From Prevotella sp. (GTDB lineage: Bacteria > Bacteroidota > Bacteroidia > Bacteroidales > Bacteroidaceae): a DNA stretch of 64,000 nucleotides. Position 1 is the stretch's first letter; each line of letters begins with the position of its first letter. The notes beneath the pieces are model-generated. The model was not told the origin of the DNA. It was given only the letters and a program-made list of their open reading frames with translations, and searched no databases. The position numbers and the translations under genes were made by a program. The DNA lies in contig JALFCG010000136.1 of the NCBI GenBank assembly GCA_022771265.1, positions 1 through 64,000 of the forward strand. Reading direction: 5' to 3'. Positions 18,288-26,773 of this stretch are shown here, piece by piece.

Positions 18288-18817
18288 TGGCACAAAACAG
18301 AAAACTTCGTACCGTCGAGATGCAACGCCTGACGGTAGAACAGTTTCGTGAAGCAGGAAAAACACCGCTTGTCGTCGTCCTCGACGACGTGCGGTCGATG
18401 TATAATGTGGGAAGCGTCTTCCGTACCGGCGACGCTTTCCGCATAGAGTCTTTGTATCTCTGCGGCATCAGTGCCACACCTCCTGCCACGGAAATCCATA
18501 AGACTGCCCTCGGAGCGGAGGACAGTGTCCAGTGGCGTCATTACGACTCGGCGCTTGAGGCAGTCGCCGAACTGAAGGACTCTGGCTACGAGGTCCTTGC
18601 CGTTGAGCAATGTGAGAACAGTACCAAGCTCAACGCCTTCTTCCCTGAGAGGGGAAAGAAGTATGCCGTAGTGCTTGGCAACGAAGTGAAGGGTGTCCAT
18701 CAGGAAGTCATCGATGCCTGTGACGGATGCCTTGAAATACCCCAATTTGGCACCAAACACTCCATGAACGTCAGCGTAACGGCGGGAATAATAATGTATA
18801 GGTTCGTTTTTTTATAG
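18287..18817 (+). CDS. SpoU/TrmH-family RNA 2'-O-methyltransferase
   Basis: A 176-residue SPOUT methyltransferase. The three family motifs are visible: NVGSVFRTGDAF (motif 1), VLGNEVKGV (motif 2) and IPQFGTKHSMNVSVTAG (motif 3, knot). The protein lacks an N-terminal L30e-like substrate domain, so it is a minimal form; tRNA Gm18-type or rRNA 2'-O-methylation are both possible. Its ATG overlaps the ettA stop by one nucleotide, suggesting coupled translation and a shared role in the translation apparatus. Confidence 0.9.
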
Positions 18818-18833
18818 AAAAAAGTGAAAATAT

Positions 18834-18864
18834 TTTGTTAATCAGTCGAAAATAAGTAATTTTG
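18834..18864 (+). promoter_or_regulatory. Promoter of CoA-transferase gene
   Basis: TTTG at 18834-18837, a 19-nt spacer and TAATTTTG at 18857-18864, with 42 nt to the ATG at 18907. Confidence 0.78.
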
Positions 18865-18906
18865 CATCGTTTTTTGTAACAATGCAGTAAATTTAACTTT
18901 AATACA

Positions 18907-20412
18907 ATGGCATATACACGTATGACTGCTGCTGAAGCCGCAGCACTGATCAAGAACGGAGAGAACATTGCCCTTAGCGGTTTCACACCTTCCGGTGCAG
19001 CAAAGGCAGTGACTAAAGAGTTGGCCAAGATTGCGCTCGCAGAACACGAGGCAGGCCGAGAATTCCAGGTGGGCATCTTTACCGGAGCATCGACAGGACA
19101 AAGCACTGACGGTGACCTTGCCAATGCACAGGCGATACGTTATCGCGCACCTTACACCACCAATTCCGATTTCCGCAAGCATGTGAACATGGGCGAGATT
19201 GCCTACAACGACATCCATCTCTCGCAGATGGCACAGGAGTTGCGCTACGGTTTCATGGGACAGGTCGATTGGGCCATTCTCGAAGTGTGTGACCTCGAGG
19301 AAGGCGAGACGACATGCAAGGCTTACCTCACCTCTGCCGGAGGCATCAGCCCTACGGCGGCACGTTTGGCAAAGCATGTCATCCTTGAACACAACCAGTT
19401 CCATAGCCCTGACGCCAAGTATCTTCATGACGTGTATGAACTGCAAGATCCTCCTTATCGCGAGTGGATACCAATCACAAAGGTAGACGACCGCATAGGA
19501 AAGCCATACGTCGAAATCGACGCTTCAAAGATTGTAGGCGTGGTGGAATGTAACATTCCTGACGAGGCACGTGCCTTCAAGGACCTCGACCCGATAACGA
19601 CTCAGATAGGAAACAACGTTGCTGAGTTCCTCGCTGCCGACATGAAGCGCGGCATCATCCCGCCTTCGTTCCTTCCATTGCAGAGCGGTGTGGGCACCAC
19701 TGCCAACGCCATACTCGCCGCATTGAGTATGGACAAGAACATTCCCGACTTCAACATCTACACCGAGGTGCTTCAGGATGCAGTGGTTGACATGATGCTC
19801 AATGGCCGTGTGAAGGACGCGTCGGCTTGCTCGCTCACTGTCACCAACCCGAGCCTTTTGAAGGTTTATGACAACATCGACTATTTCAAGAATCATCTCA
19901 CGCTCCGACAGAGCGAAATCTCCAACTCTCCCGAGGTGATTCGCCGACTTGGAGTCATCGCCATCAACACCGCCCTTGAGTGCGACATTTACGGCAACGC
20001 CAACTCCACGCATATCAGCGGCACAAAGATGATGAACGGTATCGGCGGTTCGGGCGACTTCGAGCGCAACGCCTACATAAGCATCTTCACCTGTCCTTCT
20101 GTCGCCAAGGGCGGAGCCATCAGCTCCATCGTGCCTATGGTCAGCCACCATGACCATACCGAACACGACGTCAACATCATCGTCACCGAACAGGGTGTTG
20201 CCGACCTTCGCGGAAAGAGCCCAATGCAGCGCGCGCAGTGCATCATCGAGAATTGCGCCCATCCTGACTATAAGCAGTTGCTATGGGACTACCTGAAGAT
20301 TGCCAAGGGGGGACAGACTCATCACAACCTTCCTGCAGCTTTCGCCTTCCACGACACGCTCATGCGCAAGGGCGACATGCACCTTACCGATTTCGCTGAA
20401 TACGTAAAGTGA
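18907..20412 (+). CDS. Acetyl-CoA hydrolase/transferase (succinyl-CoA:acetate type)
   Basis: A 501-residue class I CoA-transferase of the acetyl-CoA hydrolase/transferase family. Visible conserved parts include GFTPSGAAKAV near residue 22, LTSAGGISPTAARL near 145, the glycine-rich SGVGTTANAILAAL near 260 and VTEQGVADLRGKSP near 435. Relatives exchange CoA between succinyl-CoA or propionyl-CoA and acetate. In a succinate/acetate-producing anaerobe this fits acetate formation coupled to succinyl-CoA recycling, although the preferred acids cannot be read from the sequence. It has its own full promoter and overlaps the next gene by 4 nt. Confidence 0.9.
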   Translation: MAYTRMTAAEAAALIKNGENIALSGFTPSGAAKAVTKELAKIALAEHEAGREFQVGIFTGASTGQSTDGDLANAQAIRYRAPYTTNSDFRKHVNMGEIAYNDIHLSQMAQELRYGFMGQVDWAILEVCDLEEGETTCKAYLTSAGGISPTAARLAKHVILEHNQFHSPDAKYLHDVYELQDPPYREWIPITKVDDRIGKPYVEIDASKIVGVVECNIPDEARAFKDLDPITTQIGNNVAEFLAADMKRGIIPPSFLPLQSGVGTTANAILAALSMDKNIPDFNIYTEVLQDAVVDMMLNGRVKDASACSLTVTNPSLLKVYDNIDYFKNHLTLRQSEISNSPEVIRRLGVIAINTALECDIYGNANSTHISGTKMMNGIGGSGDFERNAYISIFTCPSVAKGGAISSIVPMVSHHDHTEHDVNIIVTEQGVADLRGKSPMQRAQCIIENCAHPDYKQLLWDYLKIAKGGQTHHNLPAAFAFHDTLMRKGDMHLTDFAEYVK

Positions 20413-22058
20413 CAAGATTTCATCGACTATACACGCCAGGAGGCGAAGGACATTTGCCTTCGCCTCCTGAGCATTTTAACACCCCGTTCGACTACGAGCC
20501 GCACCCGTTGTGCCTGCTCGCTGCCAACTCTCTCATTGACTATGTCAAAAGCCGGAAAGGGCTCGAAGGCGTGCTCAACGAAGGCAAGATGCTTGGAGTG
20601 CTCGTCGTCGAGCATGAAGGCGAGACAGGCTATCTCGCAGCCTTTTCAGGACAAATAGACGTTGAGGACAGCGATGCCGACTGGTTCGTGCCTGCCGTGT
20701 TTGACTATCTGCAGCCCGATGGCTACTTCAAGCAGCACGAAAGGGAAATCAGTGACATTGGACTGCTGATAGCCGATATTGAAAACAATCCCGAGCGATG
20801 CCGGCTGAAGGACGCCATTCACCAGGCACACTACGACTCCGTACGTGAGGTCGACGACTATAAGCAACAGATGGCAGAGGCAAAACGGCAGCGCGACATC
20901 ATGCGTGCCGAAGGATGTGAGCAGAGGTCGGAGGAGGAACTCATAAGGGAAAGCCAGTTCATGAAGGCTGAACTCGTAAGGATAAAGCAGAAATGGCGAA
21001 ATCTCCTTGCTGCTCTCAACGACGAGGTCTCCACGTATGAAACCGAGATTGAACGTCTTAAGCTAAAGCGTCAGCAAATGTCGGAAGAACTGCAGACGTG
21101 GCTCTTCCGCCATTTCGTTATGCTCAATGCCCGTGGCGAACGGCGCGACCTTATCGATATATTTAGGTTTACGCCCATGGGAATGCCGCCTTCAGGCTCC
21201 GGCGAGTGTTGTGCGCCGAAGCTGCTCCAGTATGCCTATGCCAATGGCATGCGCCCGATGGCGATGGCTGAGTTCTGGTGGGGCACCTCTCCAAAGAACG
21301 TGATACGCCATCACCTGGCGTTCTATCCTTCCTGCCGCGGTAAATGTCTGCCCATCCTGACGTTCATGCTTGAAGGTGTCGATGTTGACCTTACTGCCAA
21401 AAAGAACGACCGGAGCCGCGAACTGCGGATAATCTACGAGGACTCCGATCTGCTTGTCGTGGTAAAGCCCGCGGGTATGCTTTCCGTGCCAGGAAAGAAC
21501 GACAAGCGCTCGGTGTTCACATATCTCGTCGAACGGGGCTATACTCCAAAGATTGTCCATCGCCTTGACATGGACACCTCGGGGCTGCTTGTAGTGCCGC
21601 TGACCGTAGATGCCCATCATAGTCTTCAGCGACAGTTCTTCAACCGCACGGTGAAAAAGCGTTATGTGGCAATTGTAGAGCCTGTCGTGGGCATCACGCT
21701 GCGCTGTGGCGACCATGGAGTCATCGACCTGCCGTTGATTCCCGACCCTTACGACCGCCCGCGGCAAATGATTGACTATGACTATGGCAAGCGGGCTATT
21801 ACCGAGTGGAGTGTCGTCACTCCGCAACCCTCTGACCTTGGTTCCGGCGAGGTACTTCTTTCCTTGGTGCCGCATACCGGACGCACCCATCAGTTGCGCG
21901 TACACTGCGCCTCCTTTGAGGGACTTGCGTCTCCCATCAAGGGCGACCCTCTCTACGGCCATCGTGCCGAGAGGATGTATCTCCATGCGGAGTACCTGGA
22001 GTTTGCCCATCCTGTCACCGGGGCACGAATGCGTTTCAACGAGCCTCCCAGCTTCTGA
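20409..22058 (+). CDS. RluA-family pseudouridine synthase with long N-terminal extension
   Basis: A 549-residue protein; the start is a GTG whose codon overlaps the previous stop (GTGA). Residues from about 335 onward are an RluA-type pseudouridine synthase domain: YEDSDLLVVVKPAGMLSVPG, then HRLDMDTSGLLV with the catalytic Asp, and HTGRTHQLRVH. About 330 extra N-terminal residues include a region with coiled-coil character (about 150-235, AEAKRQRDIMRAEGCEQ onward) and a conserved-looking FWWGTSPKNVIRHH segment with cysteines nearby. Usual RluA proteins have only a short S4 domain there. Bacteroidetes are known to have such long forms; the extension's role is undefined. The RNA target is unknown. 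Confidence 0.85.
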   Translation: MTRFHRLYTPGGEGHLPSPPEHFNTPFDYEPHPLCLLAANSLIDYVKSRKGLEGVLNEGKMLGVLVVEHEGETGYLAAFSGQIDVEDSDADWFVPAVFDYLQPDGYFKQHEREISDIGLLIADIENNPERCRLKDAIHQAHYDSVREVDDYKQQMAEAKRQRDIMRAEGCEQRSEEELIRESQFMKAELVRIKQKWRNLLAALNDEVSTYETEIERLKLKRQQMSEELQTWLFRHFVMLNARGERRDLIDIFRFTPMGMPPSGSGECCAPKLLQYAYANGMRPMAMAEFWWGTSPKNVIRHHLAFYPSCRGKCLPILTFMLEGVDVDLTAKKNDRSRELRIIYEDSDLLVVVKPAGMLSVPGKNDKRSVFTYLVERGYTPKIVHRLDMDTSGLLVVPLTVDAHHSLQRQFFNRTVKKRYVAIVEPVVGITLRCGDHGVIDLPLIPDPYDRPRQMIDYDYGKRAITEWSVVTPQPSDLGSGEVLLSLVPHTGRTHQLRVHCASFEGLASPIKGDPLYGHRAERMYLHAEYLEFAHPVTGARMRFNEPPSF

Positions 22059-22080
22059 GCCTCTCTCTTCCTTTGTCGTC

Positions 22081-23313
22081 TCAGCGGATGATGAGAGTGG
22101 TGAGACGGTCAGGGGCGAATATTTCTTGCGCCACTTGCTGAATCTGTTCCGCTGTGAGCGCGTCGATGCGCAGGAAGAGGTTGTGGATGTCTTTCTCCCA
22201 ACCGTAGTGGAGGAAGCTTTTGCCGAAGTCAAGGGCAAAACTCTCGCGGTTGTCGCAAGCCACGCCGAGCTGGCCTTTTATTTGCCGTTTGGCAGCATTG
22301 AGCTGGGCGGTGGTAAGCGGTTTTGTCATCACGCGCTGGAGTTCCTTCGCGACAAGGCGGCGGCAGCGGTTCACGTCGTGCGGGTCGCATCCGAAATAGA
22401 CACACCACATTCCCGTGTCGCAATAGCTGACCATCGTGCTTTCCACGGTATATACCAGTCCGTGGCGTTCGCGCAACGAGAGGTTCAGGCGTGCGTTCAT
22501 GCCTGGACCTCCAAGTATATTGTTCAGAAGGTACAGTGCCATCCGTCGCTCGTCATGCACGCTGTAGGCACGGTTGCCAATCATGACGTGAGCCTGATGG
22601 GTTCCCTTTTCGATGGTTTTCTCCTGTGCCGCGTATGGTGGCAGGGTGACCGCCACGTGGGAGTCGCCGACGACAGGCTGTGACGGCGGGAAATCCTTTG
22701 TCGTGCGTTTGAGAAGGCTTACGAGACGCTTGAAGTCAATGTCGCCGTAAGCGAAGAACACGGCGTTCTGGGGCTTGTAGTAGCGCGAGGTGAATGCCAG
22801 GGCGGTCTCTGTAGTGTATGTGCGCAGCTGGCTCGCCTCGCCGAGAATGTTGTGTCCGAGTGGATGGCCGTTGAATATGAGGTTCTCGAAGAGGTCGTAG
22901 ATCAGTTCCGCCGGTGAGTCGTTATAGCTTTCTATTTCGTCGCAGATGACGGCTATCTCCTTGTCGATTTCACTTTGAGGGTAACGGCTGTGGAACACGA
23001 TGTCCGAGAGGAGGTCGATTGCCTTGGGGGCGTGTTCCTTGAGTATGGCGGCATAATACACCGTGTCCTCCTTGTTGGTGAAGGCGTTGAGGTCGCCGCC
23101 TACGCTTTCAAGGCAGTTGAGTATGTGCCACGCCCGCCGGTGTTCCGTTCCTTTGAACGTAGTGTGCTCGCAGAAATGTGCCACACCTTCTTCTCCCTGC
23201 AGCTCATTGCGCGTACCGGCGTTGATGCCGAATCCGCAATAAACCACAGGTGAGGTGGAAGGCAGGTGGATGATGCGCAGCCCGTTAGGCAGTGTGGCGG
23301 TGTTGTATTTCAT
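22081..23313 (-). CDS. M16 family zinc metallopeptidase
   Basis: A 410-residue pitrilysin/insulinase-type peptidase, similar in size to the bacterial processing-peptidase-like M16B proteins. The inverted zinc motif HxxEH is present (His46, Glu49, His50 in AHFCEHTTFKG), and the downstream metal-ligand Glu is likely within AVICDEIESYND. The C-terminal half holds the second, inactive M16 repeat (QAHVMIGNRAYSVHDERR onward). No signal peptide, so probably cytosolic. It lies 6 nt downstream of the flavoprotein gene on the same strand and is probably the last gene of a PfkB-flavoprotein-M16 run. Confidence 0.9.
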   Translation of the reverse strand: MKYNTATLPNGLRIIHLPSTSPVVYCGFGINAGTRNELQGEEGVAHFCEHTTFKGTEHRRAWHILNCLESVGGDLNAFTNKEDTVYYAAILKEHAPKAIDLLSDIVFHSRYPQSEIDKEIAVICDEIESYNDSPAELIYDLFENLIFNGHPLGHNILGEASQLRTYTTETALAFTSRYYKPQNAVFFAYGDIDFKRLVSLLKRTTKDFPPSQPVVGDSHVAVTLPPYAAQEKTIEKGTHQAHVMIGNRAYSVHDERRMALYLLNNILGGPGMNARLNLSLRERHGLVYTVESTMVSYCDTGMWCVYFGCDPHDVNRCRRLVAKELQRVMTKPLTTAQLNAAKRQIKGQLGVACDNRESFALDFGKSFLHYGWEKDIHNLFLRIDALTAEQIQQVAQEIFAPDRLTTLIIR

Positions 23314-23319
23314 TTTTCA

Positions 23320-24507
23320 TTAATTACCCAGTATAGCCTTGGCTATATCGCGGCCCAGAGCCTCACACTGGCGGTAAGTCTCGTCGTTGAGGCTCTGACA
23401 GATATCCACGGGAGTGCCTACAGGCTCGAAGTGGAGTCGGGTGTCGTTCCATTCCTTGATTTTTGACACGGCCTTGCTTGCCCATGCGTAGCTGCCGAAC
23501 CATCCGAGGTAGTGGTTCTTTATGTCCTTGTTGGACAGCTCTGCCAGCAGCACGTCCATTTCGTGGTACAGACCTGCATTGTAGGTCGGCGCGCCAACGA
23601 CGAGTGCGTTGTAGCGGAACACGTCACGTATGATGTAGGAGTGGTGGGTCTTGGAGACATTGTACATGACGATGTTCTTCACCCCTGCCTCAGAGGCGGC
23701 GCGGGCTATCACTTCGGCTGCACGCTCCGTGTTGCCGTACATGGTTCCGTAGCAGATGACGAGTCCCGGCTCTGTCTCGTATTTCGACATTGAGTCGTAC
23801 ATCTGCACTACCTTCCCGACATTGTCATGCCACACCGGCCCGTGGGTGGAGCAGATGTAGTCGAGCTTTACTCCCTGCAGCTTCTTCAGCGCGTTCTGCA
23901 CCGGTGTGCCGTATTTTCCGACGATGTTGGAATAGTAACGCACCATTTCCAGCCAGAACGTGTCGCAGTTAATCTGCGAGTCGATGATGCCGCCGTTCAG
24001 TGCTCCGAAGCAGCCGAAGGCGTCGCCGGAGAACAGCACGTTTGACGTGGTGTCGAGTGTTACCATCGTTTCCGGCCAGTGGACCATCGGTGTGGCTACA
24101 AACTGCAACTTGTGTTGTCCAAGGTCGAGCGTGTCGCCGTTTTTCACCTCAAGCGTGTTTGTGTCGATGCCGTAGAACCCTTTCATCATCGCGAACGTCT
24201 TCTTGTTGCCCACGATGGTTATTTCCGGGTAGTATTTCCTTATCAGTTCAATGGCACCGCTGTGGTCAGGCTCCATGTGGTTAATCACGAGGAAGTCTAT
24301 TTTGCGGTCACCGATTATCTCCTGAATATTTTTGATGTAGGGGATGAAGAAGTCAACCTCTACGGTGTCGATGAGGCACACCTTCTCGTCGTCGATGACG
24401 TAAGAGTTGTATGACACTCCGTTAGGCAGCGGCCACAGACCCTCGAAGAGGTTCTTGTTGCGGTCGTTGACACCAGCATAATAAATCTTGTTTGTTATTT
24501 CCTGCAT
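23320..24507 (-). CDS. A-type flavoprotein (FprA/flavodiiron protein)
   Basis: A 395-residue two-domain protein: an N-terminal metallo-beta-lactamase-like diiron domain and a C-terminal flavodoxin domain that binds FMN. Metal ligands are visible in NHMEPDHSGAI, in MVHWPETMV, in FSGDAFG and in CSTHGPVWH. The flavodoxin part starts near residue 250 with VICYGTMYGNTERAA, matching the FMN phosphate loop. Flavodiiron proteins reduce oxygen to water and/or nitric oxide, a common protective enzyme in anaerobes. No rubredoxin domain is fused, so an external electron donor is expected. The M16 gene follows after 6 nt. Confidence 0.93.
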   Translation of the reverse strand: MQEITNKIYYAGVNDRNKNLFEGLWPLPNGVSYNSYVIDDEKVCLIDTVEVDFFIPYIKNIQEIIGDRKIDFLVINHMEPDHSGAIELIRKYYPEITIVGNKKTFAMMKGFYGIDTNTLEVKNGDTLDLGQHKLQFVATPMVHWPETMVTLDTTSNVLFSGDAFGCFGALNGGIIDSQINCDTFWLEMVRYYSNIVGKYGTPVQNALKKLQGVKLDYICSTHGPVWHDNVGKVVQMYDSMSKYETEPGLVICYGTMYGNTERAAEVIARAASEAGVKNIVMYNVSKTHHSYIIRDVFRYNALVVGAPTYNAGLYHEMDVLLAELSNKDIKNHYLGWFGSYAWASKAVSKIKEWNDTRLHFEPVGTPVDICQSLNDETYRQCEALGRDIAKAILGN

Positions 24508-24603
24508 GTTATATTTATTTGTAATTTTTATTTCGCTTTTTGCTCTATTTTTGGAAGTTAAGGAGTTTCTTAATACTTTTCAAAATTAGTTTGTAAAATT
24601 ATT

Positions 24604-25515
24604 TCATACGCCAGCTTGTATGTAATTGTATATACTTTTGCAGCACTCGGCGGCAAAGCGCTGGCCGGAGGCGATGAGCTTGTCCCACTCGGCGACACTA
24701 AGTCCCTCGGCAATCCTGCGGCGTGTGATGCCATCGTGGAGCATGCCATAGACGATGCCCGCATTGAAGTTGTCGCCGGCGCCCACTGTGCTCACGGTTT
24801 CCATGGGCTCAACTTTATAGCTGCGTGATACGCCGCCCTCAGCCCTCAGTTCCACGGGACCCGCACCCTGAGTGTAGATGAAGTTGCGGCAGTAGAACGA
24901 GACGTCGGAGCGATAGACCTTGTCGGCGTCGTTGTGACCGAAGAGCGTCATGAAGTCCTCGTTGCTTCCGCGCACGATGTCGGCAAGCTCCAGGTTCTCG
25001 AGAAGGTTGGGAGTCACCTTGATCACGTCGTTGACGTGAGACGCACGGAAGTTAACGTCGTAGTATATTATTGCGCCGTGGCTTTTCGCATACTGCAAGA
25101 AATCAGATACCTGCTGACGGATTACCGGGTTCACGGCATAGAACGAACCGAACATCACCACGTCGTCGGCGTTAACCTCGGGATAGGTGAACTCGAGGCG
25201 GTCGTGAGGGTGGTCCTTGTAGAACACGTACTCGGCGTCGTTGTTGTCGTTGAGAAAGGCTAACGACAGCGGTGACTTGGTTTCCTTGTGGCGGCACACG
25301 TTGGAGGTGTCAACACCGTTTTCCTTGAGAAAACTGACTATGCGGTCGCCGATGCGGTCATTGCCGGTCTCGCTGATAAAGGTTGTGCTTATTCCTGACC
25401 GCGCGAGCGAGATGAGCCCGTTGAACACCGAGCCTCCCGGCACTGCATTCACCGGCATGTCATTCTTGAAAATGATGTCGAGCACAGTCTCTCCGATACC
25501 AATTACTTTTCGCAT
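24604..25515 (-). CDS. PfkB-family carbohydrate kinase
   Basis: A 303-residue ribokinase/PfkB-superfamily kinase. The C-terminal signature with the catalytic Asp is present (TVGAGDNFNAGIVYG, near residue 245), and the N-terminal glycine motif is represented by PGGSVFNGLISLARSG near residue 27. Length and motifs resemble fructokinase-like members of the Bacteroidetes, but the family also phosphorylates ribose, adenosine or ketodeoxygluconate, so the sugar is undecided. Cytosolic. It lies 96 nt upstream of the flavoprotein gene on the same strand. Confidence 0.88.
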   Translation of the reverse strand: MRKVIGIGETVLDIIFKNDMPVNAVPGGSVFNGLISLARSGISTTFISETGNDRIGDRIVSFLKENGVDTSNVCRHKETKSPLSLAFLNDNNDAEYVFYKDHPHDRLEFTYPEVNADDVVMFGSFYAVNPVIRQQVSDFLQYAKSHGAIIYYDVNFRASHVNDVIKVTPNLLENLELADIVRGSNEDFMTLFGHNDADKVYRSDVSFYCRNFIYTQGAGPVELRAEGGVSRSYKVEPMETVSTVGAGDNFNAGIVYGMLHDGITRRRIAEGLSVAEWDKLIASGQRFAAECCKSIYNYIQAGV

Positions 25516-25544
25516 TTTACTTCACATTATTATGTTTCAAGGTG

Positions 25545-25552
25545 CAAAATTA
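25545..25552 (-). promoter_or_regulatory. Promoter -7 element for PfkB kinase gene
   Basis: TAATTTTG on the minus strand, 29 nt upstream of the ATG at 25515; no clear -33 partner. Confidence 0.5.
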
Positions 25553-25608
25553 CACATTTTATAAAGAAAGAATAAGCAGTAACCTACGTTTTTTGGGGAC
25601 ACAACTGT

Positions 25609-26142
25609 CTATTTAACGCAATTTAACACCACTTCCTCCAACGTTGCTGCCACTGCGATGTGTTCTTTCCAGTCGCCCCTTACCATTCCTTTTGCCTTCA
25701 GGTCGTCAAGCATTGCCACCAGAGAGTCCCAGCTGCCGTTGATGTTGTAGAGCACTACACGCTTCGTGTGGTAGCCTATGGTAGCCATCGCCACGACCGA
25801 AAAAAGCTCGTCGAGCGTGCCGATGCCTCCGGGCAGGGCTACGAACACGTCGCTCCATTCCATCATCAGCTGCTTCCGGTCGTTGAGGTCAACGCAGGGG
25901 ATGTGAATGTCAATCCAGTCGCTCACCCTTCCTCTCTCTTCCACTATGACAGGCACTATGCCTATCGTTCTTCCGCCCGCCTTCTTGGCGGTCCTTGCCA
26001 CACATTCCATCAGCCCCATGTTGCATCCACCGCACACGATGTCGTGCCCGTTCTGTGCCGCCCACAGAGCCAGCTGCTCCGTTTCCTTGAAAAAAATGGC
26101 ATCGATATTATCGTTAGCCGAACAAAATACACCTATTTTCAT
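25609..26142 (-). CDS. LOG family protein (nucleotide 5'-monophosphate phosphoribohydrolase-like)
   Basis: A 177-residue Rossmann-fold protein with the LOG signature LPGGIGTLDE near residue 103 and the upstream GGCNMGLMECVAR. LOG enzymes cleave the base from cytokinin or purine nucleoside monophosphates; older annotations call them lysine decarboxylases, which is wrong. In non-plant-associated bacteria they may act on AMP-like nucleotides; the substrate here is unknown. Single cytosolic domain. The -7 element at 26147-26154 lies so close to the ATG that the mRNA may be almost leaderless. Confidence 0.88.
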   Translation of the reverse strand: MKIGVFCSANDNIDAIFFKETEQLALWAAQNGHDIVCGGCNMGLMECVARTAKKAGGRTIGIVPVIVEERGRVSDWIDIHIPCVDLNDRKQLMMEWSDVFVALPGGIGTLDELFSVVAMATIGYHTKRVVLYNINGSWDSLVAMLDDLKAKGMVRGDWKEHIAVAATLEEVVLNCVK

Positions 26143-26146
26143 GCGA

Positions 26147-26154
26147 CAAAAGTA
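26147..26154 (-). promoter_or_regulatory. Promoter -7 element for LOG gene, immediately before the start
   Basis: TACTTTTG on the minus strand ends 5 nt before the ATG at 26142, leaving almost no room for a leader. No better match lies further upstream. Confidence 0.5.
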
Positions 26155-26303
26155 GTAAAAACTTGTTGTTTAAGCAAGAAAAACGTAACCAAAAGTGAGA
26201 TTGTAATACAAAAAAAGGTGTATTTTTCGGTCAAAATAGGTGGATTTGTCATTTCGTACCCAATTTTTCACTATAATTACCCCTCGTTTTCCTCTAAATT
26301 ATT

Positions 26304-26311
26304 TAACTTTG
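26304..26311 (+). promoter_or_regulatory. Promoter -7 element of a candidate small RNA
   Basis: TAACTTTG, a full TAnnTTTG match, with no open reading frame of note before the terminator at 26480-26509. Confidence 0.55.
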
Positions 26312-26317
26312 CATCCA

Positions 26318-26509
26318 CAAAAAGGAATAAAAAGGTTACGTTAACATACAATTAGCAATTTGGTAAAAGCCCAATCGACGGGCGATTTTAGTTTGTTATT
26401 AACAATAGGTTACATTGGTTTAGATTTTTTGGTAAGCAGAAAAGTTAGTGATTTAAGGTTAGTTATTTTAGGTAGAAAACCCTCGTCGTGACGACGAGGG
26501 CTTTTTTTT
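26318..26509 (+). ncRNA. Candidate small RNA of about 190 nt
   Basis: A -7 element at 26304-26311 and a strong terminator at 26480-26509 bracket about 190 nt without a credible open frame. Inside are a GCCC/GGGC hairpin (26369-26383), two GGTTAC direct repeats (near 26333 and 26408), and two tandem 14-nt units, GTTAGTGATTTAAG and GTTAGTTATTTTAG (26444-26471), followed by a partial third. The sequence is AT-rich apart from the two hairpins. I do not recognise it as tmRNA, SRP RNA, RNase P or 6S RNA: it has no tRNA-like ends and no obvious long closing stem. It runs convergently towards the smalltalk gene. Exact 5' end is inferred from the promoter. Confidence 0.55.
26480..26509 (+). terminator. 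Rho-independent terminator of the candidate small RNA
   Basis: A perfect 9-bp stem CCCTCGTCG/CGACGAGGG with a TGA loop, followed by C and eight T residues: a very strong intrinsic terminator on the plus strand. Confidence 0.9.
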
Positions 26510-26567
26510 GTTCCTGCCTAACGCCTCGCAACTCTATGTGTTGTCACATGTTCACGTGGGCACTCTG

Positions 26568-26690
26568 TTAGAAATAGACGTTGGCTCCCATGCAGCTCGT
26601 AACGCCAAGAGTGGTAGCAATAGCCGTGGCTATCGACACGATGAGCTGAATTGTCAGCTTCCAGGTGTTCTTTTTCGTTTCTGTACTCAT
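26568..26690 (-). CDS. Smalltalk protein, 40-residue predicted lipoprotein
   Basis: ATG at 26690, TAA at 26570-26568. It starts MSTETKKNTWKLTIQ, continues with a hydrophobic helix rich in Ile, Ala and Thr, and ends with GVTSCMGANVYF. VTSC at residues 30-33 is an acceptable lipobox, so the mature peptide would be only about eight residues. From memory it matches the Bacteroidales smalltalk family, usually found between an HU-like gene and an N-acetylmuramoyl-L-alanine amidase gene. Neither neighbour is complete here. Immediately upstream and in frame is MSIKLKA, the first residues of the HU-like gene, so translation could also begin at 26711. Its function is not known. Confidence 0.85.
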   Translation of the reverse strand: MSTETKKNTWKLTIQLIVSIATAIATTLGVTSCMGANVYF

Positions 26691-26765
26691 AGCTTTCAAT
26701 TTGATACTCATAGTCGTAAAAAGGTTAATTTGATGAAACAATCAGTAGTAACAATTCTCACGCTG

Positions 26766-26773
26766 CAAAGTTA
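26766..26773 (-). promoter_or_regulatory. Promoter -7 element for the smalltalk gene
   Basis: TAACTTTG on the minus strand, 76 nt upstream of the ATG at 26690 and 55 nt upstream of the alternative start at 26711. Same position as the element at 2126-2133 in copy 1. Confidence 0.55.

Noticed and set aside
21192..22238. Long minus-strand frame opposite the pseudouridine synthase gene
   Set aside because: Opposite strand of strongly conserved motifs (HRLDMDTSG); low-complexity basic translation without domain.
26304..26509. Identification of the small RNA as tmRNA or 6S RNA
   Set aside because: No tRNA-like ends or tag frame for tmRNA and no long closing stem for 6S; I leave it unnamed.
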